From JALZOC01 sp031361295 (GTDB lineage: Bacteria; Acidobacteriota; Vicinamibacteria; Vicinamibacterales; 2-12-FULL-66-21), in assembly GCA_031361295.1 (NCBI GenBank), contig JANMCN010000276.1, forward strand, positions 1-64,000: 64,000 bases of DNA. Direction: 5' to 3'. Shown here piece after piece: positions 17,366-26,052 of this stretch. The translations under genes and the position numbers were made by a program. The notes under the pieces were generated by a model. It made no database searches. It saw only the letters and a program-made list of their open reading frames with translations, and had not been told where the DNA came from. Numbering within the stretch: the first letter of the stretch is position 1; each line of letters opens with the position of its first letter.

Positions 17366-17958
17366 TACTCGGTGCGCACAACCGAACGGCGGCTCCGGTG
17401 CCGGTCGATCACGTGCTGACCGAGCCGCTTGCTGAGGAACACCTTCGATTCGCCGGCCTCGAAGGGATGCGGCACGAAGCGGATCACGTCGAATTGCAGC
17501 TGCGCGAGCGTGCTGCGCATCTCGTAGAACCGGTTCTTGGTCTTGACGAGAATTTCGTCGAACCCGTTCGCGAGCGCCCAGACCTCCTGCTCCTCCGTCA
17601 GCGCGCGAAAGTGCCCCTGGCCGCGCCAATCGCTGCGAGTGCCACCAATCCACTGGTACAAGACGCGGCGCCCGTCGAATACGACACAATCCTCGAGCTG
17701 GGCCACGAGATCGGCCAGCTTGGGATCGCTCTCGTTCACCCGCAGCTCGTGGGAGACCTTGAACGACACCGGCACGACCATGCCGGGGTCATCGGGCAGC
17801 GGCGCCTCCGCCATCAGAATTTGATGGTCGCGATCGCGCAGCCGCTGAATGACTTCGGCGGCCGTCTTCTTCCTGGGAAAATCCAGGAAGAACTCTTCGA
17901 TGTACTGGATTTCGAGCGCACCCTGCTGCAAGGCGTACTGCTTCAGAAGATATTCCAC
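17365..17958 (-). CDS. GNAT-fold N-acetyltransferase
   Basis: A 197-residue protein with the acetyl-CoA-binding motif A (RGQGHFRALTEEQEVWA) followed by the helix and strand pattern of GNAT enzymes (FDEILVKTKNRFYEM). The middle of the protein carries the V-shaped strands (VVPVSFKVSHELRV; CVVFDGRRVLYQWIGG). The substrate is unknown. The GTG start is 8 nt after a TATGAT -10-like element. It is upstream of and coupled to the RNA methyltransferase. Confidence 0.75.
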   Translation of the reverse strand: MEYLLKQYALQQGALEIQYIEEFFLDFPRKKTAAEVIQRLRDRDHQILMAEAPLPDDPGMVVPVSFKVSHELRVNESDPKLADLVAQLEDCVVFDGRRVLYQWIGGTRSDWRGQGHFRALTEEQEVWALANGFDEILVKTKNRFYEMRSTLAQLQFDVIRFVPHPFEAGESKVFLSKRLGQHVIDRHRSRRSVVRTE

Positions 17959-17966
17959 GGGTGCTT

Positions 17967-17972
17967 ATCATA
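17967..17972 (-). promoter_or_regulatory. candidate -10 of the GNAT/methyltransferase pair
   Basis: TATGAT on the minus strand ends 8 nt before the GTG at 17958, so transcription would begin at or near the start codon. Confidence 0.35.
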
Positions 17973-17999
17973 ACCGACAGAGCGTCGAGCCCCGAATCT

Positions 18000-18533
18000 C
18001 TAACCGACCCCCCGCCAGTTCGGGTTGACGCGCGCATACAGCGCCTGGTCGCGAGGAGTGCCGTACTTGACGCTGCTGGACTTGAGGATGGCCTCGCGCA
18101 CGAATCCCGCCTTCTCGAGGACGCGAATCGAACCGAGGTTTTCGGCGAACGGCAGTGCGAAGAGCCGCAGGAGGTTCGCGCTCGCGAACAGGTGCTCCGT
18201 CACGAGCACCAGCGCTTCGGTCGTAATGCCCCGGCCCCAGTGTGCCTCACCCAGCCAGTACCCGATCTCCGCCGAGTAACGCTCCACGTCCGTCCCCGCG
18301 ACGTAGCCTATCGCCCCGGCGGCCTCGCCCCCGACGTCGATCGCAAGATTGGATGAGTCCAGTACCGACATCGCGCCCTTGAGGAAGGCCTGCGCATTGG
18401 CGCGTGAGTAGGGATGCGGAAAGCGATCCCGCAACTGGCGGGCGACGTTGACGTTGTTCGCGTGGCGCACCACCGCGTCCGCGTCAGCCATCCGCCACGG
18501 GCGGACAGCGCACAGAGCCCCTTCTAATCGCAT
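18000..18533 (-). CDS. GNAT N-acetyltransferase, RimJ/RimL type
   Basis: A 177-residue protein with the RimJ/RimL pattern: LCAVRPWRMADADAVVRHANN at the N-terminus, EIGYWLGEAHWGRGITTEAL as the acetyl-CoA-binding motif, and RLFALPFAENLGSIRVLEKAGFVREA as the conserved C-terminal motif. Members acetylate ribosomal-protein N-termini or small amines. I chose the ATG at 18533; a GTG three codons upstream is possible. It stands apart from its neighbours by short gaps. Confidence 0.88.
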   Translation of the reverse strand: MRLEGALCAVRPWRMADADAVVRHANNVNVARQLRDRFPHPYSRANAQAFLKGAMSVLDSSNLAIDVGGEAAGAIGYVAGTDVERYSAEIGYWLGEAHWGRGITTEALVLVTEHLFASANLLRLFALPFAENLGSIRVLEKAGFVREAILKSSSVKYGTPRDQALYARVNPNWRGVG

Positions 18534-18564
18534 GCCGTGCACCCGCAGAGCGGATCCGGGCGCC

Positions 18565-19284
18565 TTACAGCAGCGCGCGTCCCTGGGTTTTCAACCATCG
18601 CTCCGACTCACGGAAATCCGGACACGCCGCTTCCACCAGGCGCCAGAACCGCCTCGAATGATTCTGCTCCTTCAGGTGCATCAGCTCGTGCAGCAGCACA
18701 TAGTCGCTGACCTGCGGCGGCATCTGGACGAGGCGGAAGTTCAGCGCGATTCGTCCGTCACGGGAGCACGATCCCCACCGTGATTTCTGGTTCCGGATCG
18801 AGAGTCCATTGACCGCCAGGCCGTGCCGTGCCGCCAGATCTCGCAGCCTGGGGCCCAGCTCGGCACGCGCCACGGCCCGGAGATCCCGTTCGATATCGCC
18901 GCGCAGGTCGGACCTCGTGGAACCAACCCTGATCTCCCTGTCACCGTAGCGGACGACGGCGCGGCCCTGCACGTCCGAGACCTCGACGCGGACCCTCTCA
19001 CCTCTGAACAGGACCGTCGCACCGTGAATCCACTCGATCGGCGCGCAGGCAGACCGGACACGCGCGCGCTCACGATCTATCCACGCGGCCTGACCTTGCA
19101 CGAATCGGTTCGCCTCCGCGCGAGTTCCGCCCCGGGGAATGGTCACGCGGAGGCCGCCGCCCGGTCGCACGCGAAGGATGTAGCGGCGCGCCCGCCTCAC
19201 CCGCACGAACTCGATCGCTGGATACGCGTGGGACGGGTCGAGTGCCGGTTCCGGCGCACGGAGAAATGGAAGATCCAGCTGCAC
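18565..19284 (-). CDS. YgjP-like metallopeptidase-domain protein (DUF45, M48-like)
   Basis: A 239-residue protein with the zinc motif HELMHLKEQNHSRRFW, in which HExxH is followed by a further His six residues later. The upstream motif NQKSRWGSCSRDGRIALNFRLVQMP is diagnostic for the YgjP/DUF45 family. The N-terminal 120 residues form the beta-rich part typical of the family (VRRARRYILRVRPGGGLRVTIP). These genes often accompany type I restriction systems, but no such genes are here. GTG start. Confidence 0.88.
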   Translation of the reverse strand: MQLDLPFLRAPEPALDPSHAYPAIEFVRVRRARRYILRVRPGGGLRVTIPRGGTRAEANRFVQGQAAWIDRERARVRSACAPIEWIHGATVLFRGERVRVEVSDVQGRAVVRYGDREIRVGSTRSDLRGDIERDLRAVARAELGPRLRDLAARHGLAVNGLSIRNQKSRWGSCSRDGRIALNFRLVQMPPQVSDYVLLHELMHLKEQNHSRRFWRLVEAACPDFRESERWLKTQGRALL

Positions 19285-19338
19285 AGCGTCAATACGTCCG
19301 ACGGCGGTGTCCGAGTCCCGCGCAGGTGGGAGGCCGCC

Positions 19339-19797
19339 CTACCAGCGGAGGAACGGGCGGCCATGGGCTGAGCCCGGCCAGGGGATCGACACGATGATCG
19401 CGAGCAGAGCCAGGCCATAGAAGATGGCCGCGACGCGGTGCCGGCGCAACGAGTCGGTGCGTCGGGCGCGCACGCGCCCGGCATGGGCCAGCGCCACGCC
19501 GACGCACATGCCGAACACGTGCTCGACCGCCCAGAACCTCACGATCGGGTCCTTCATCACCGCCCGGAAGTGATGCAGCGCCTGGGCGGCATAGGGCGTG
19601 AAGAACAGGTACAGCACGAGACCGATCGTCAGCTGCAGATCGAGCGCCATGACGAACCAGAACCCCGCGCGATCGTCCGCACGTGTCCACGGCGCATTCC
19701 GCGACGCGCCCAGGACACCGCGGACGGCCGCGAGGAGCCCGGTCAGGATGACAATCCACCGGAGCCACGAGTGGAGGATGAGCGTCGCTGAATACAT
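19339..19797 (-). CDS. small integral membrane protein, about four helices
   Basis: A 152-residue membrane protein with hydrophobic segments at LILHSWLRWIVILTGLLAAV, FWFVMALDLQLTIGLVLYLFF, FWAVEHVFGMCVGVALAHAG and IFYGLALLAIIVSIPWPG. Conserved-looking His residues (LHSWLRW, ALHHF, EHVFG) sit near helix ends and could bind haem or metal, as in small cytochrome-b-like proteins; that is inference. It follows the thioredoxin-like gene by 9 nt, so the two probably form an operon. Confidence 0.75.
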   Translation of the reverse strand: MYSATLILHSWLRWIVILTGLLAAVRGVLGASRNAPWTRADDRAGFWFVMALDLQLTIGLVLYLFFTPYAAQALHHFRAVMKDPIVRFWAVEHVFGMCVGVALAHAGRVRARRTDSLRRHRVAAIFYGLALLAIIVSIPWPGSAHGRPFLRW

Positions 19798-19806
19798 GGT
19801 TGCTCT

Positions 19807-20463
19807 CTACCGTTCCAGAAGCGCGGCTACTTCAGCCACGGTCGTCCGACCCGCATCGTTCTCGTACCACGTCATCAGCTGTTCGTGCAGCGGTTGCTGC
19901 ATGACGCTCTTCTGCTGCTCGAGAAACCACGCCTGCGCGGTCGACGGCCGCTCTACCCATGAGCCGACGAGATCCTTGTGCTCGGTCAGCACCACGACGG
20001 TCGGCGTCGCGGCGCGACCGTCCGGAGTCAAGTTGGCGTCCAGGGCGGGGCGACCGACCGTGGCATTGACGATGCGCATGGCCAGGCGGCCGGGCGCCGC
20101 GTCAACGATCCTGGCGACGTACGGGATGGTGCGAACCGAATCCGCGCACCAGTCCTCCGCGACGGCGAGAATCAGTCGGCGGCTGGGGAGCGCCCGCATG
20201 CGGGTGACGATGTCTGCCGTGACGGCGGCTTCGCTGTAACGTTCTCGCCATTCGTCGCGATTGGCGCGGGCCGTCTCCAGGAACTTGGCAAAGGTCAGTC
20301 CCCGGCTGTAAAGCGCGTCGTAGTCGGGATCCGCGGGGGGCGCCGCCGCCAGCCGCAGAGAGAAGCCGCCCGTGAGCCCCGCGGCCGCGCACAGGAGCAG
20401 CAGGGCGCGAATTGGCATCCGCGCGGCACAGCGGCCATCCTGGCGTCGGAGCGTGCGGGCCAT
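19807..20463 (-). CDS. exported thioredoxin-like protein
   Basis: A 218-residue protein with a signal peptide (LLLLCAAAGLTGGFSLRLAAA). The thioredoxin fold shows in RRLILAVAEDWCADSVRTIPYV and TPTVVVLTEHKDLVGSWVERP. The active-site region reads WCADS, so only one Cys is present instead of CxxC; this is the pattern of the WCxDS thioredoxin-like branch. It probably works in the periplasm, but disulfide exchange by a single Cys would need a partner. It lies upstream of the four-helix membrane protein. Confidence 0.8.
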   Translation of the reverse strand: MARTLRRQDGRCAARMPIRALLLLCAAAGLTGGFSLRLAAAPPADPDYDALYSRGLTFAKFLETARANRDEWRERYSEAAVTADIVTRMRALPSRRLILAVAEDWCADSVRTIPYVARIVDAAPGRLAMRIVNATVGRPALDANLTPDGRAATPTVVVLTEHKDLVGSWVERPSTAQAWFLEQQKSVMQQPLHEQLMTWYENDAGRTTVAEVAALLER

Positions 20464-20469
20464 GCACGA

Positions 20470-20475
20470 ATCTTA
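20470..20475 (-). promoter_or_regulatory. candidate -10 of the thioredoxin/membrane-protein operon
   Basis: TAAGAT on the minus strand ends 6 nt before the ATG at 20463, so the transcript would be leaderless. Confidence 0.4.
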
Positions 20476-20613
20476 TGCGCACTCGAGCGGGAATGACAGT
20501 CCGGGTGGATTGGTTGCTGTGCGGACCGCCGCACCCGCCCTGCGTGTCCGGCTCAGCCCCTGCCGCGCACACCCGAAAGCAATGGGCTCATCCGACCACC
20601 GGGAGCCCGGGAT

Positions 20614-22971
20614 CTACCGGTCCTGGTGGAGCCGCACCGCATCGAGCGCCCACATTCCGCGGCCGTAGGTCGCGATCACCACGACGTGATCGCGCCGCTG
20701 ATACTGCATGTCGGCCACCTGGACTGACGGGAGCGTCGAACCGAGCACCTGCCACCGGCGGCCGCCATCGACCGACACGAACGGGCCGAAGTCCGTCCCG
20801 ACATACAGGATGTCGGCGTCGGTCGGGTCTTCGCAGATCACGTTCACCGATCCGGCGGGCAGGTTGCTGACGAGGCTCGTGAAAGTCCTGCCGAAGTCTG
20901 TCGACTTGTAGAGGTAAGGCGTGAAGTCGTCGTCTTCGCGGCCACGCTGCGCCACGTAGACGGTTCCCTCTGCGTGCTGCGAGGGGGCCACACTGGAGAT
21001 CCATTTGCCTGCCATCAGACCTTCGGTCACCTCAGACCATCGCTTGCCATCGTCCGGCGTCACGTGCAGCCGCCCGTCGTCCGTGCCCGCATACAGGAGG
21101 CCCTGCCGGCGCGGAGACTCCGCCAGCGCCACAATCGTCTGGTACGGGATCCCGGCGGAGCTGCGCGGCAGCATGGCGGTAGCGACGTTGCCGGACAGAT
21201 CGGCGCTGATGCGCTCCCACGTCTCTCCGCGATCCGGTGAGCGGAAGACGTACTGGTACCCGGCGTAAATCGTGCGGGCCCTGTGGACCGAGGCGATGAT
21301 GGGCGCCAGCCACTGGGCCCGGAGATCCGGGTCCTTCGGACGAATCAACGCGCTGCGGTGTCCGCCTGTTCTCGTTCTCGGGGCCCCTGCCGCAGGGATG
21401 CTCATGTCGTCGCGGGTGAAGTTGCCGTAGAACGTCTGCGAAAAGACGATGTTCGCCTCGGCGGGGTCGATCGCGTGGCGCGACCCTTCTCCGCCCGGGG
21501 CATCGACCCAGTCGAGAGCGGGAATGCGGTCGCGGCCGTGCCTCAGGTCCACAGCACCTCGCCGGCTTCCGATATCCTGGATCGATCCGTAAGCCCAGGC
21601 CGGATCGCTCGAGTCGAGCGCAACATCGTAGAAGAGCGCGCCTCCCGCGGTCACGGCGTGCTTCCAGGCCGTGCCCGCATCCCTCGACGTGAACACGCCG
21701 CCGTCGTTGGCGTCGTACAAGATGGACGGGTTGGCCGGATCGATCCACAGCCCGTGATGATCGCCGTGAGGGACTTTTAGAGCCGTGAACGTCCTGCCGG
21801 CGTCGTGCGAGACATTGAGCCCCAGGCCGAGGGTGTAGAGCGTCTGCTGGTCGGATGGATCGACCCGGATCTGCCCGAAGACCCATCCGTAAGTGCCGGA
21901 GTGGCCTGACATGAACGCGTTGGACGCCGACACCTTCCGCCATGTCGCCCCCTTGTCGTCGCTGCGGTAGATCTCGGCTCCCGTGATTCGCGCTTCCACA
22001 ATCGGGCGTTGATAGGAGTCCCGCTCGCCCTGCCGTGCAGCAGCCCCGGCCTCGTAGTTGTCCACGAAGGCGTAGAGAATGCGGGGATTCGATCGGGAGA
22101 TGTCGAGACCGATGCGTCCGCGGACGCCGGCCGCGGGAAGGCCGGTGTTCGCGTCTGCCCAGCTATCCCCGCCGTCGGTGGTCTTCCAGACTCCGCTCTC
22201 CCCGTACCCGGGCTCCACACGCGGATCGCTCCACTTGCGACGAATGCGCTGCCACATGGCGACGTAGAGTGTATTCGGATCGGAGGGATCCATCACGAGG
22301 TCGATCGCCCCGGTGCGGGGGCTGCGATAGAAGATGTTTTTCCAGGTGCGCCCGCCGTCGGTGGTCTTGAACACGCCGCGCTCGTCGTTGTCGGTCCACT
22401 CGTGTCCCGACGCCGCCACGTAGACCGTCTCCGCCTTCGTGGGATGGACCACGATGCGGCCAATCGTCTGCGTGGCGGTGAGCCCCATGTGCGCGAACGT
22501 CCGCCCGCCGTCGATCGACTTGTAAACGCCTACGCCGGGCATGGAGGCGCGGAAGATGTTCGATTCGCCTGTTCCCACCCACAGAATCTCTGGATTCGAT
22601 GGAGCGACGGCCAGGTCTCCGATGCTGCTCGAGGCATCGTGCTCGAAAATCGGCTTCCAGGTTTCGCCGTTGTCGTCCGACTCCCAGACACCGCTCGTCG
22701 CAAAACCGGCATAGATGCGTCGTCCCGACGCAGTGTCGGCAACCGCGATGTCGGTGGCGCGGCCACTGATGTTCGAGGGGCCGAGGTACTGCCAGGGAAT
22801 TGCCGCATACGGCGAACTGCTCGCCATCGCGCGAAAGGTGTCATACCCCGCCCGCAGGTACTCGGCGTCGCCTTGCGGCAATCGCTGCGGCACGGAAGCC
22901 GGGCCGGGCGCGCCCCCGATCACACCGGCGGCCATCGCCGACGCGAGACATCTCCACAGTGTGCTGGCCAT
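20614..22971 (-). CDS. secreted sortilin/VPS10-like Asp-box beta-propeller protein
   Basis: A 785-residue secreted protein. The ATG at 22971 follows AAGGAGG, which rejects the upstream frame. After a signal peptide, at least eleven Asp-box motifs of the form S-x-D-x-G-x-T-W are spread along the chain, for example DNGETWKP, DGGRTWKN, DKGATWRK, DRGETWER and DGGRRWQV. That is the signature of the ten-bladed VPS10/exo-alpha-sialidase-like propeller superfamily. Bacterial members are mostly uncharacterised and may bind peptides or glycans. No catalytic residue can be assigned. Confidence 0.88.
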   Translation of the reverse strand: MASTLWRCLASAMAAGVIGGAPGPASVPQRLPQGDAEYLRAGYDTFRAMASSSPYAAIPWQYLGPSNISGRATDIAVADTASGRRIYAGFATSGVWESDDNGETWKPIFEHDASSSIGDLAVAPSNPEILWVGTGESNIFRASMPGVGVYKSIDGGRTFAHMGLTATQTIGRIVVHPTKAETVYVAASGHEWTDNDERGVFKTTDGGRTWKNIFYRSPRTGAIDLVMDPSDPNTLYVAMWQRIRRKWSDPRVEPGYGESGVWKTTDGGDSWADANTGLPAAGVRGRIGLDISRSNPRILYAFVDNYEAGAAARQGERDSYQRPIVEARITGAEIYRSDDKGATWRKVSASNAFMSGHSGTYGWVFGQIRVDPSDQQTLYTLGLGLNVSHDAGRTFTALKVPHGDHHGLWIDPANPSILYDANDGGVFTSRDAGTAWKHAVTAGGALFYDVALDSSDPAWAYGSIQDIGSRRGAVDLRHGRDRIPALDWVDAPGGEGSRHAIDPAEANIVFSQTFYGNFTRDDMSIPAAGAPRTRTGGHRSALIRPKDPDLRAQWLAPIIASVHRARTIYAGYQYVFRSPDRGETWERISADLSGNVATAMLPRSSAGIPYQTIVALAESPRRQGLLYAGTDDGRLHVTPDDGKRWSEVTEGLMAGKWISSVAPSQHAEGTVYVAQRGREDDDFTPYLYKSTDFGRTFTSLVSNLPAGSVNVICEDPTDADILYVGTDFGPFVSVDGGRRWQVLGSTLPSVQVADMQYQRRDHVVVIATYGRGMWALDAVRLHQDR

Positions 22972-23032
22972 GCGCCTCCTTGCGCTGTCGAATTGGCGAT
23001 CTAACCACATGCGGCGTGAAAACACAGGATGC

Positions 23033-23038
23033 TATCCT
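23033..23038 (+). promoter_or_regulatory. candidate extended -10 of the HAD phosphatase gene
   Basis: TATCCT, preceded by TGC, ends 5 nt before the ATG at 23044. This supports the second ATG as a leaderless start. Confidence 0.35.
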
Positions 23039-23043
23039 TGCGC

Positions 23044-23700
23044 ATGATCGGCCTGCTTGTGTTTGATCTGGACGGCACCCTCGTCGACTCCCATCGCGAC
23101 ATCGCGAACGCCGCCAATGCACTCGTCGAAGAGCTCGGGGGCGCGCGGCTGTCCGATGCCGCCATTGTCGCGATGGTCGGCGAGGGGGCCGCTCTTCTGG
23201 TGCGGCGCGCGCTCGCGGCCGCGGGCATCGATCCTGCGACGCCCGGCGCCCTCGAACGCTTCCTCACGCTCTATGATGCCCGGCTGCTCGAGCACACGCG
23301 TCCGTACGATGGCACCATCGACGCGCTCCGCGCACTCGGCCGGCAGGCGCCGATGTCGGTGCTGACCAACAAGCCCCAACGCCCGAGCGAACGCATCCTG
23401 GACGAACTTCAGCTGCGGAGGTACTTCGGAGAGGTCATCGGTGGGGACACCGCGTACGGACGGAAGCCGGATCCGGCCGGCCTGCTGCACCTGGCGCAGG
23501 CGGCGGGCGTACCCGCGGAGCGGACGCTCATGGTCGGAGACTCGCCGGTGGATTTGCAGACGGCGCGGAACGCGGGAGCGCAGATTTGCCTCGTCCGCTA
23601 CGGTTTCGGCTACCGGTTCGCCCCCGAGGACTTCCGCGGAGACGAGCGATTCGCGGATTCACCCGCAGACCTGCTGAAGGCGTTCGGCCCGCGCCCGTGA
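23044..23700 (+). CDS. HAD-IA phosphatase, phosphoglycolate-phosphatase-like
   Basis: A 218-residue HAD hydrolase. Motif I is FDLDGTLVDS at residue 6, motif II is SVLTNKPQ, motif III Lys lies in YGRKPDPAGL, and motif IV is MVGDSPVDLQTARNAG. The alpha-helical cap between motifs I and II is the type found in phosphoglycolate phosphatase (Gph). I prefer ATG 23044, which gives the standard MIGLLVFDLDGT start, over ATG 23029. The exact substrate is not certain. Confidence 0.88.
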   Translation: MIGLLVFDLDGTLVDSHRDIANAANALVEELGGARLSDAAIVAMVGEGAALLVRRALAAAGIDPATPGALERFLTLYDARLLEHTRPYDGTIDALRALGRQAPMSVLTNKPQRPSERILDELQLRRYFGEVIGGDTAYGRKPDPAGLLHLAQAAGVPAERTLMVGDSPVDLQTARNAGAQICLVRYGFGYRFAPEDFRGDERFADSPADLLKAFGPRP

Positions 23701-23719
23701 AGGCCCGTCGGCCCGTGTA

Positions 23720-25243
23720 TCAGCGCTCGTAGGACTCGCGCCGCGACGAGGCGGATTGCCTGATGAGGAATTTCTCGGGTTCGGCCCAGAATGCCCCGCG
23801 CAGCTCGCCGAGCGACGAGGCGCCGCCGTAGCTGATCGACGAACAGACATGCTTGATCATGTCGCGGACAATTGTCCGGGCCGGGCCGCGTGCAGGCACG
23901 CTGATTTCCATGCCTTCCGCGCCAATCGCGTCGAGCTCCACCGTGTCCGCGTCTTCGACGTCGAGCCTGTCCCGAATCGCTTCGAGTGACGCCATCCCTC
24001 TCAGGACTTTGAAGGGCACCTTCACCGCTTTCTGCGATTCCGGCAGGACGACCGATTTGTGCACGACTTCGCCGGGCGCCTCTTCGGTGCCGGCGAACGC
24101 GCTGCCGAGCATCACGCAATCACCGCCGAAGAGGAGTGCTTCGAGGATCGCGCCGTGCCGCTTGATGCCCCCGTCTGCGATGATCGTGACGTCGGATCCG
24201 GCCACGGCCAGCCGGCAGTCGACCAGCGCCTGGACCTGCGGCACGCCGAAGCTCGTGGTCATGCGCGTCGTGCATCCGCCTCCCGGACCGATTCCCACCT
24301 TGATGCCATCCGCGCCGCGGTCCTTCAGGAACCGCGCGCCCTCAGACGTCGCGACATTGCCCGCGATCAGCTCGGTATCCGGGAACGTCTTCCTGAACTG
24401 CGCCAGCGCCCGTTCCATCACGACCGAATGACCGTGTGCGATGTCGATGACGAGCACGTCCACCCCCGCTCGAATCAGCTCGGTGGCGCGCTCGATGTAG
24501 TCACCCGTGGCGCCGATCGCCGCGCCGACCCGCAGGCGCCCGCGCGCGTCGCGCGTCGCGAAGGGCATCCGACGCCGCCGCACGAGATCGCGCGACGTGA
24601 TCAGGCCGAGAAGGACCCCGCCCCGATCCACGAGCGGCAGCTTCTTCACCTTGCGCTCCACCATCACGCGCTCGGCGCCGTCCGGATCGAGGGGCCCTTC
24701 GTGGACGACGAGCTGTGCCACCGGCGTCATCCGATCGGACACGCGCGCGCCGCGGCGGCCGACGAACCGCATGTCTCGCTCCGTCAGCAGTCCGACGAGC
24801 CGATGCGTGTCGTCGAGAACGACCAGCGTGCCGACACGCGAGCGCGCCATGAGCGCCGCCGCGGCATCGAGCGACGCGGCAGGGCCGATGCTGGAAGGGT
24901 CGGTGATCACGCCGTGCTGCGTGCGCTTGACGATCTCGACCTCCCGGACCTGCGGTTCGATCTCCCCCGGCCGGAAACCACGATCGATGATCCCGATGCC
25001 GCCCTCCTCCGCCTGCACGATGGCCATCGGCGCCCGCGTGACCGTGTCCATGTTGGCGGAGACGATTGGCCGTTTGAGCGTGAGCCGGCGCGACAGCTGT
25101 GATGCCAGATCGATCGTCGTCGGATCCCGGCGTTCGAGCACGCTCCGCTGGGGCGAGAGGATGAAGTCGTCGAACGTGCATCCGCGCACCGCCTCGAGAA
25201 GGCGGCGTCCGACGGCAGCATCGATGGCGGGGAATGCGGACAT
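23720..25243 (-). CDS. guaB: IMP dehydrogenase (GuaB-type) with tandem CBS domains
   Basis: TIM-barrel enzyme that converts IMP to XMP, the committed step to GMP. The 507 residues begin with the TFDDFILSP segment; two CBS domains occupy about residues 117-220. The catalytic loop is GIGPGGGCTTR with Cys324; the usual GPGSIC is altered to GPGGGC. The IMP-binding IIADGGIKRHGAI and the flap AEGMEISVPARG are present. Its start is 7 nt after a TAGTAT -10-like element. A GMP-reductase role is less likely because the CBS pair and flap are complete. Confidence 0.88.
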   Translation of the reverse strand: MSAFPAIDAAVGRRLLEAVRGCTFDDFILSPQRSVLERRDPTTIDLASQLSRRLTLKRPIVSANMDTVTRAPMAIVQAEEGGIGIIDRGFRPGEIEPQVREVEIVKRTQHGVITDPSSIGPAASLDAAAALMARSRVGTLVVLDDTHRLVGLLTERDMRFVGRRGARVSDRMTPVAQLVVHEGPLDPDGAERVMVERKVKKLPLVDRGGVLLGLITSRDLVRRRRMPFATRDARGRLRVGAAIGATGDYIERATELIRAGVDVLVIDIAHGHSVVMERALAQFRKTFPDTELIAGNVATSEGARFLKDRGADGIKVGIGPGGGCTTRMTTSFGVPQVQALVDCRLAVAGSDVTIIADGGIKRHGAILEALLFGGDCVMLGSAFAGTEEAPGEVVHKSVVLPESQKAVKVPFKVLRGMASLEAIRDRLDVEDADTVELDAIGAEGMEISVPARGPARTIVRDMIKHVCSSISYGGASSLGELRGAFWAEPEKFLIRQSASSRRESYER

Positions 25244-25250
25244 GCCTCCA

Positions 25251-25256
25251 ATACTA
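25251..25256 (-). promoter_or_regulatory. guaB: candidate -10 of guaB
   Basis: TAGTAT on the minus strand ends 7 nt before the ATG at 25243. GGAG lies in the same gap, so it could be either a -10 for a nearly leaderless RNA or a chance match ahead of a Shine-Dalgarno. Confidence 0.35.
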
Positions 25257-25289
25257 CATACTTGGTGAAGTCGTCGGCTATCGGCGATC

Positions 25290-25339
25290 AGTCAAGCAGT
25301 GATCAGTGACCAGTCGCCAGTCGCGAGTCGCCAGTGAGA
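25290..25339. repeat. degenerate tandem heptanucleotide repeat
   Basis: One imperfect 8-nt unit is followed by six in-phase 7-nt units: AGTGATC, AGTGACC, AGTCGCC, AGTCGCG, AGTCGCC, AGTGAGA. The tract fills the gap between guaB and the Nudix gene. Confidence 0.8.
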
Positions 25340-25397
25340 CGCGAATCTGGAACTGGCCAGTGGCTCCAGGTAAACAGAGCCCAGGCCTGAGACGCCC

Positions 25398-26036
25398 GTG
25401 CCGTTGAAAGACATCGAGCAACTGTTACGCGAACGGCTGAAGGGAACACTCCCCGGCATCGAGGCGCAGATGCGTTTCGCTCCGCAGCCGCTGCGACCCG
25501 AATGGCGCGCCGGCCACTTCCCCGCCGATTCGCGGACCGCCGCGGCGCTCCTGCTGCTCTACCCTGGCGTATCCGGACCGGCGATTGCCCTGACGGTCCG
25601 ATCGAGCGGCCTCGCGCGACACGCGGGGCAGGTCAGCCTGCCGGGCGGCGCGACGGATCCAGGCGAGACGCTGGCCGAGGCCGCACTGCGTGAAGCCGCT
25701 GAAGAAATCGGGGTCGATGCCGAACGCGTGCGGGTACTCGGAGAACTGACCCCCGTCCACGTGCTGGTGAGCGGGTTCACGCTCCACCCCATCGTGGGCG
25801 TGACGGATGGGCGCCCGGACTTCCTGGCATCGCCGGGTGAGGTCCAGGACATCCTCGAGGTGTCGCTGCACGACTTGCGCGACGCCTCGCGAATCCGGCA
25901 GGGCACCCGGCTTCGCGAAGGCGTCGCGGTGGAGTATCCCTACTTCGATCTGCTCGGCCACCAGGTGTGGGGCGCCACCGCCATGGTGCTCGGCGAATTC
26001 ATCTGCCTGCTCGCCGCGGGGGATGCCGCCCCGTGA
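25398..26036 (+). CDS. Nudix hydrolase, CoA pyrophosphatase-like
   Basis: A 212-residue protein with the Nudix box GxxxxGET-x6-REAAEEIG (GGATDPGETLAEAALREAAEEIG, residues about 80-102). The preceding HAGQVSLPGG matches the CoA pyrophosphatase (NudL/YeaB) motif LxxHxGQVxFPGG. That branch hydrolyses CoA to phosphopantetheine and 3',5'-ADP. GTG start. It follows the heptamer tract and converges on the peroxiredoxin gene, with only 16 nt between the stops. Confidence 0.88.
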   Translation: MPLKDIEQLLRERLKGTLPGIEAQMRFAPQPLRPEWRAGHFPADSRTAAALLLLYPGVSGPAIALTVRSSGLARHAGQVSLPGGATDPGETLAEAALREAAEEIGVDAERVRVLGELTPVHVLVSGFTLHPIVGVTDGRPDFLASPGEVQDILEVSLHDLRDASRIRQGTRLREGVAVEYPYFDLLGHQVWGATAMVLGEFICLLAAGDAAP

Positions 26037-26052
26037 GCCGGTTGACGCCGCC

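Noticed and set aside
24059..25102. 347-codon plus-strand frame opposite guaB
   Set aside because: A shadow rich in Arg, His and Asp; the minus strand encodes a full IMP dehydrogenase.
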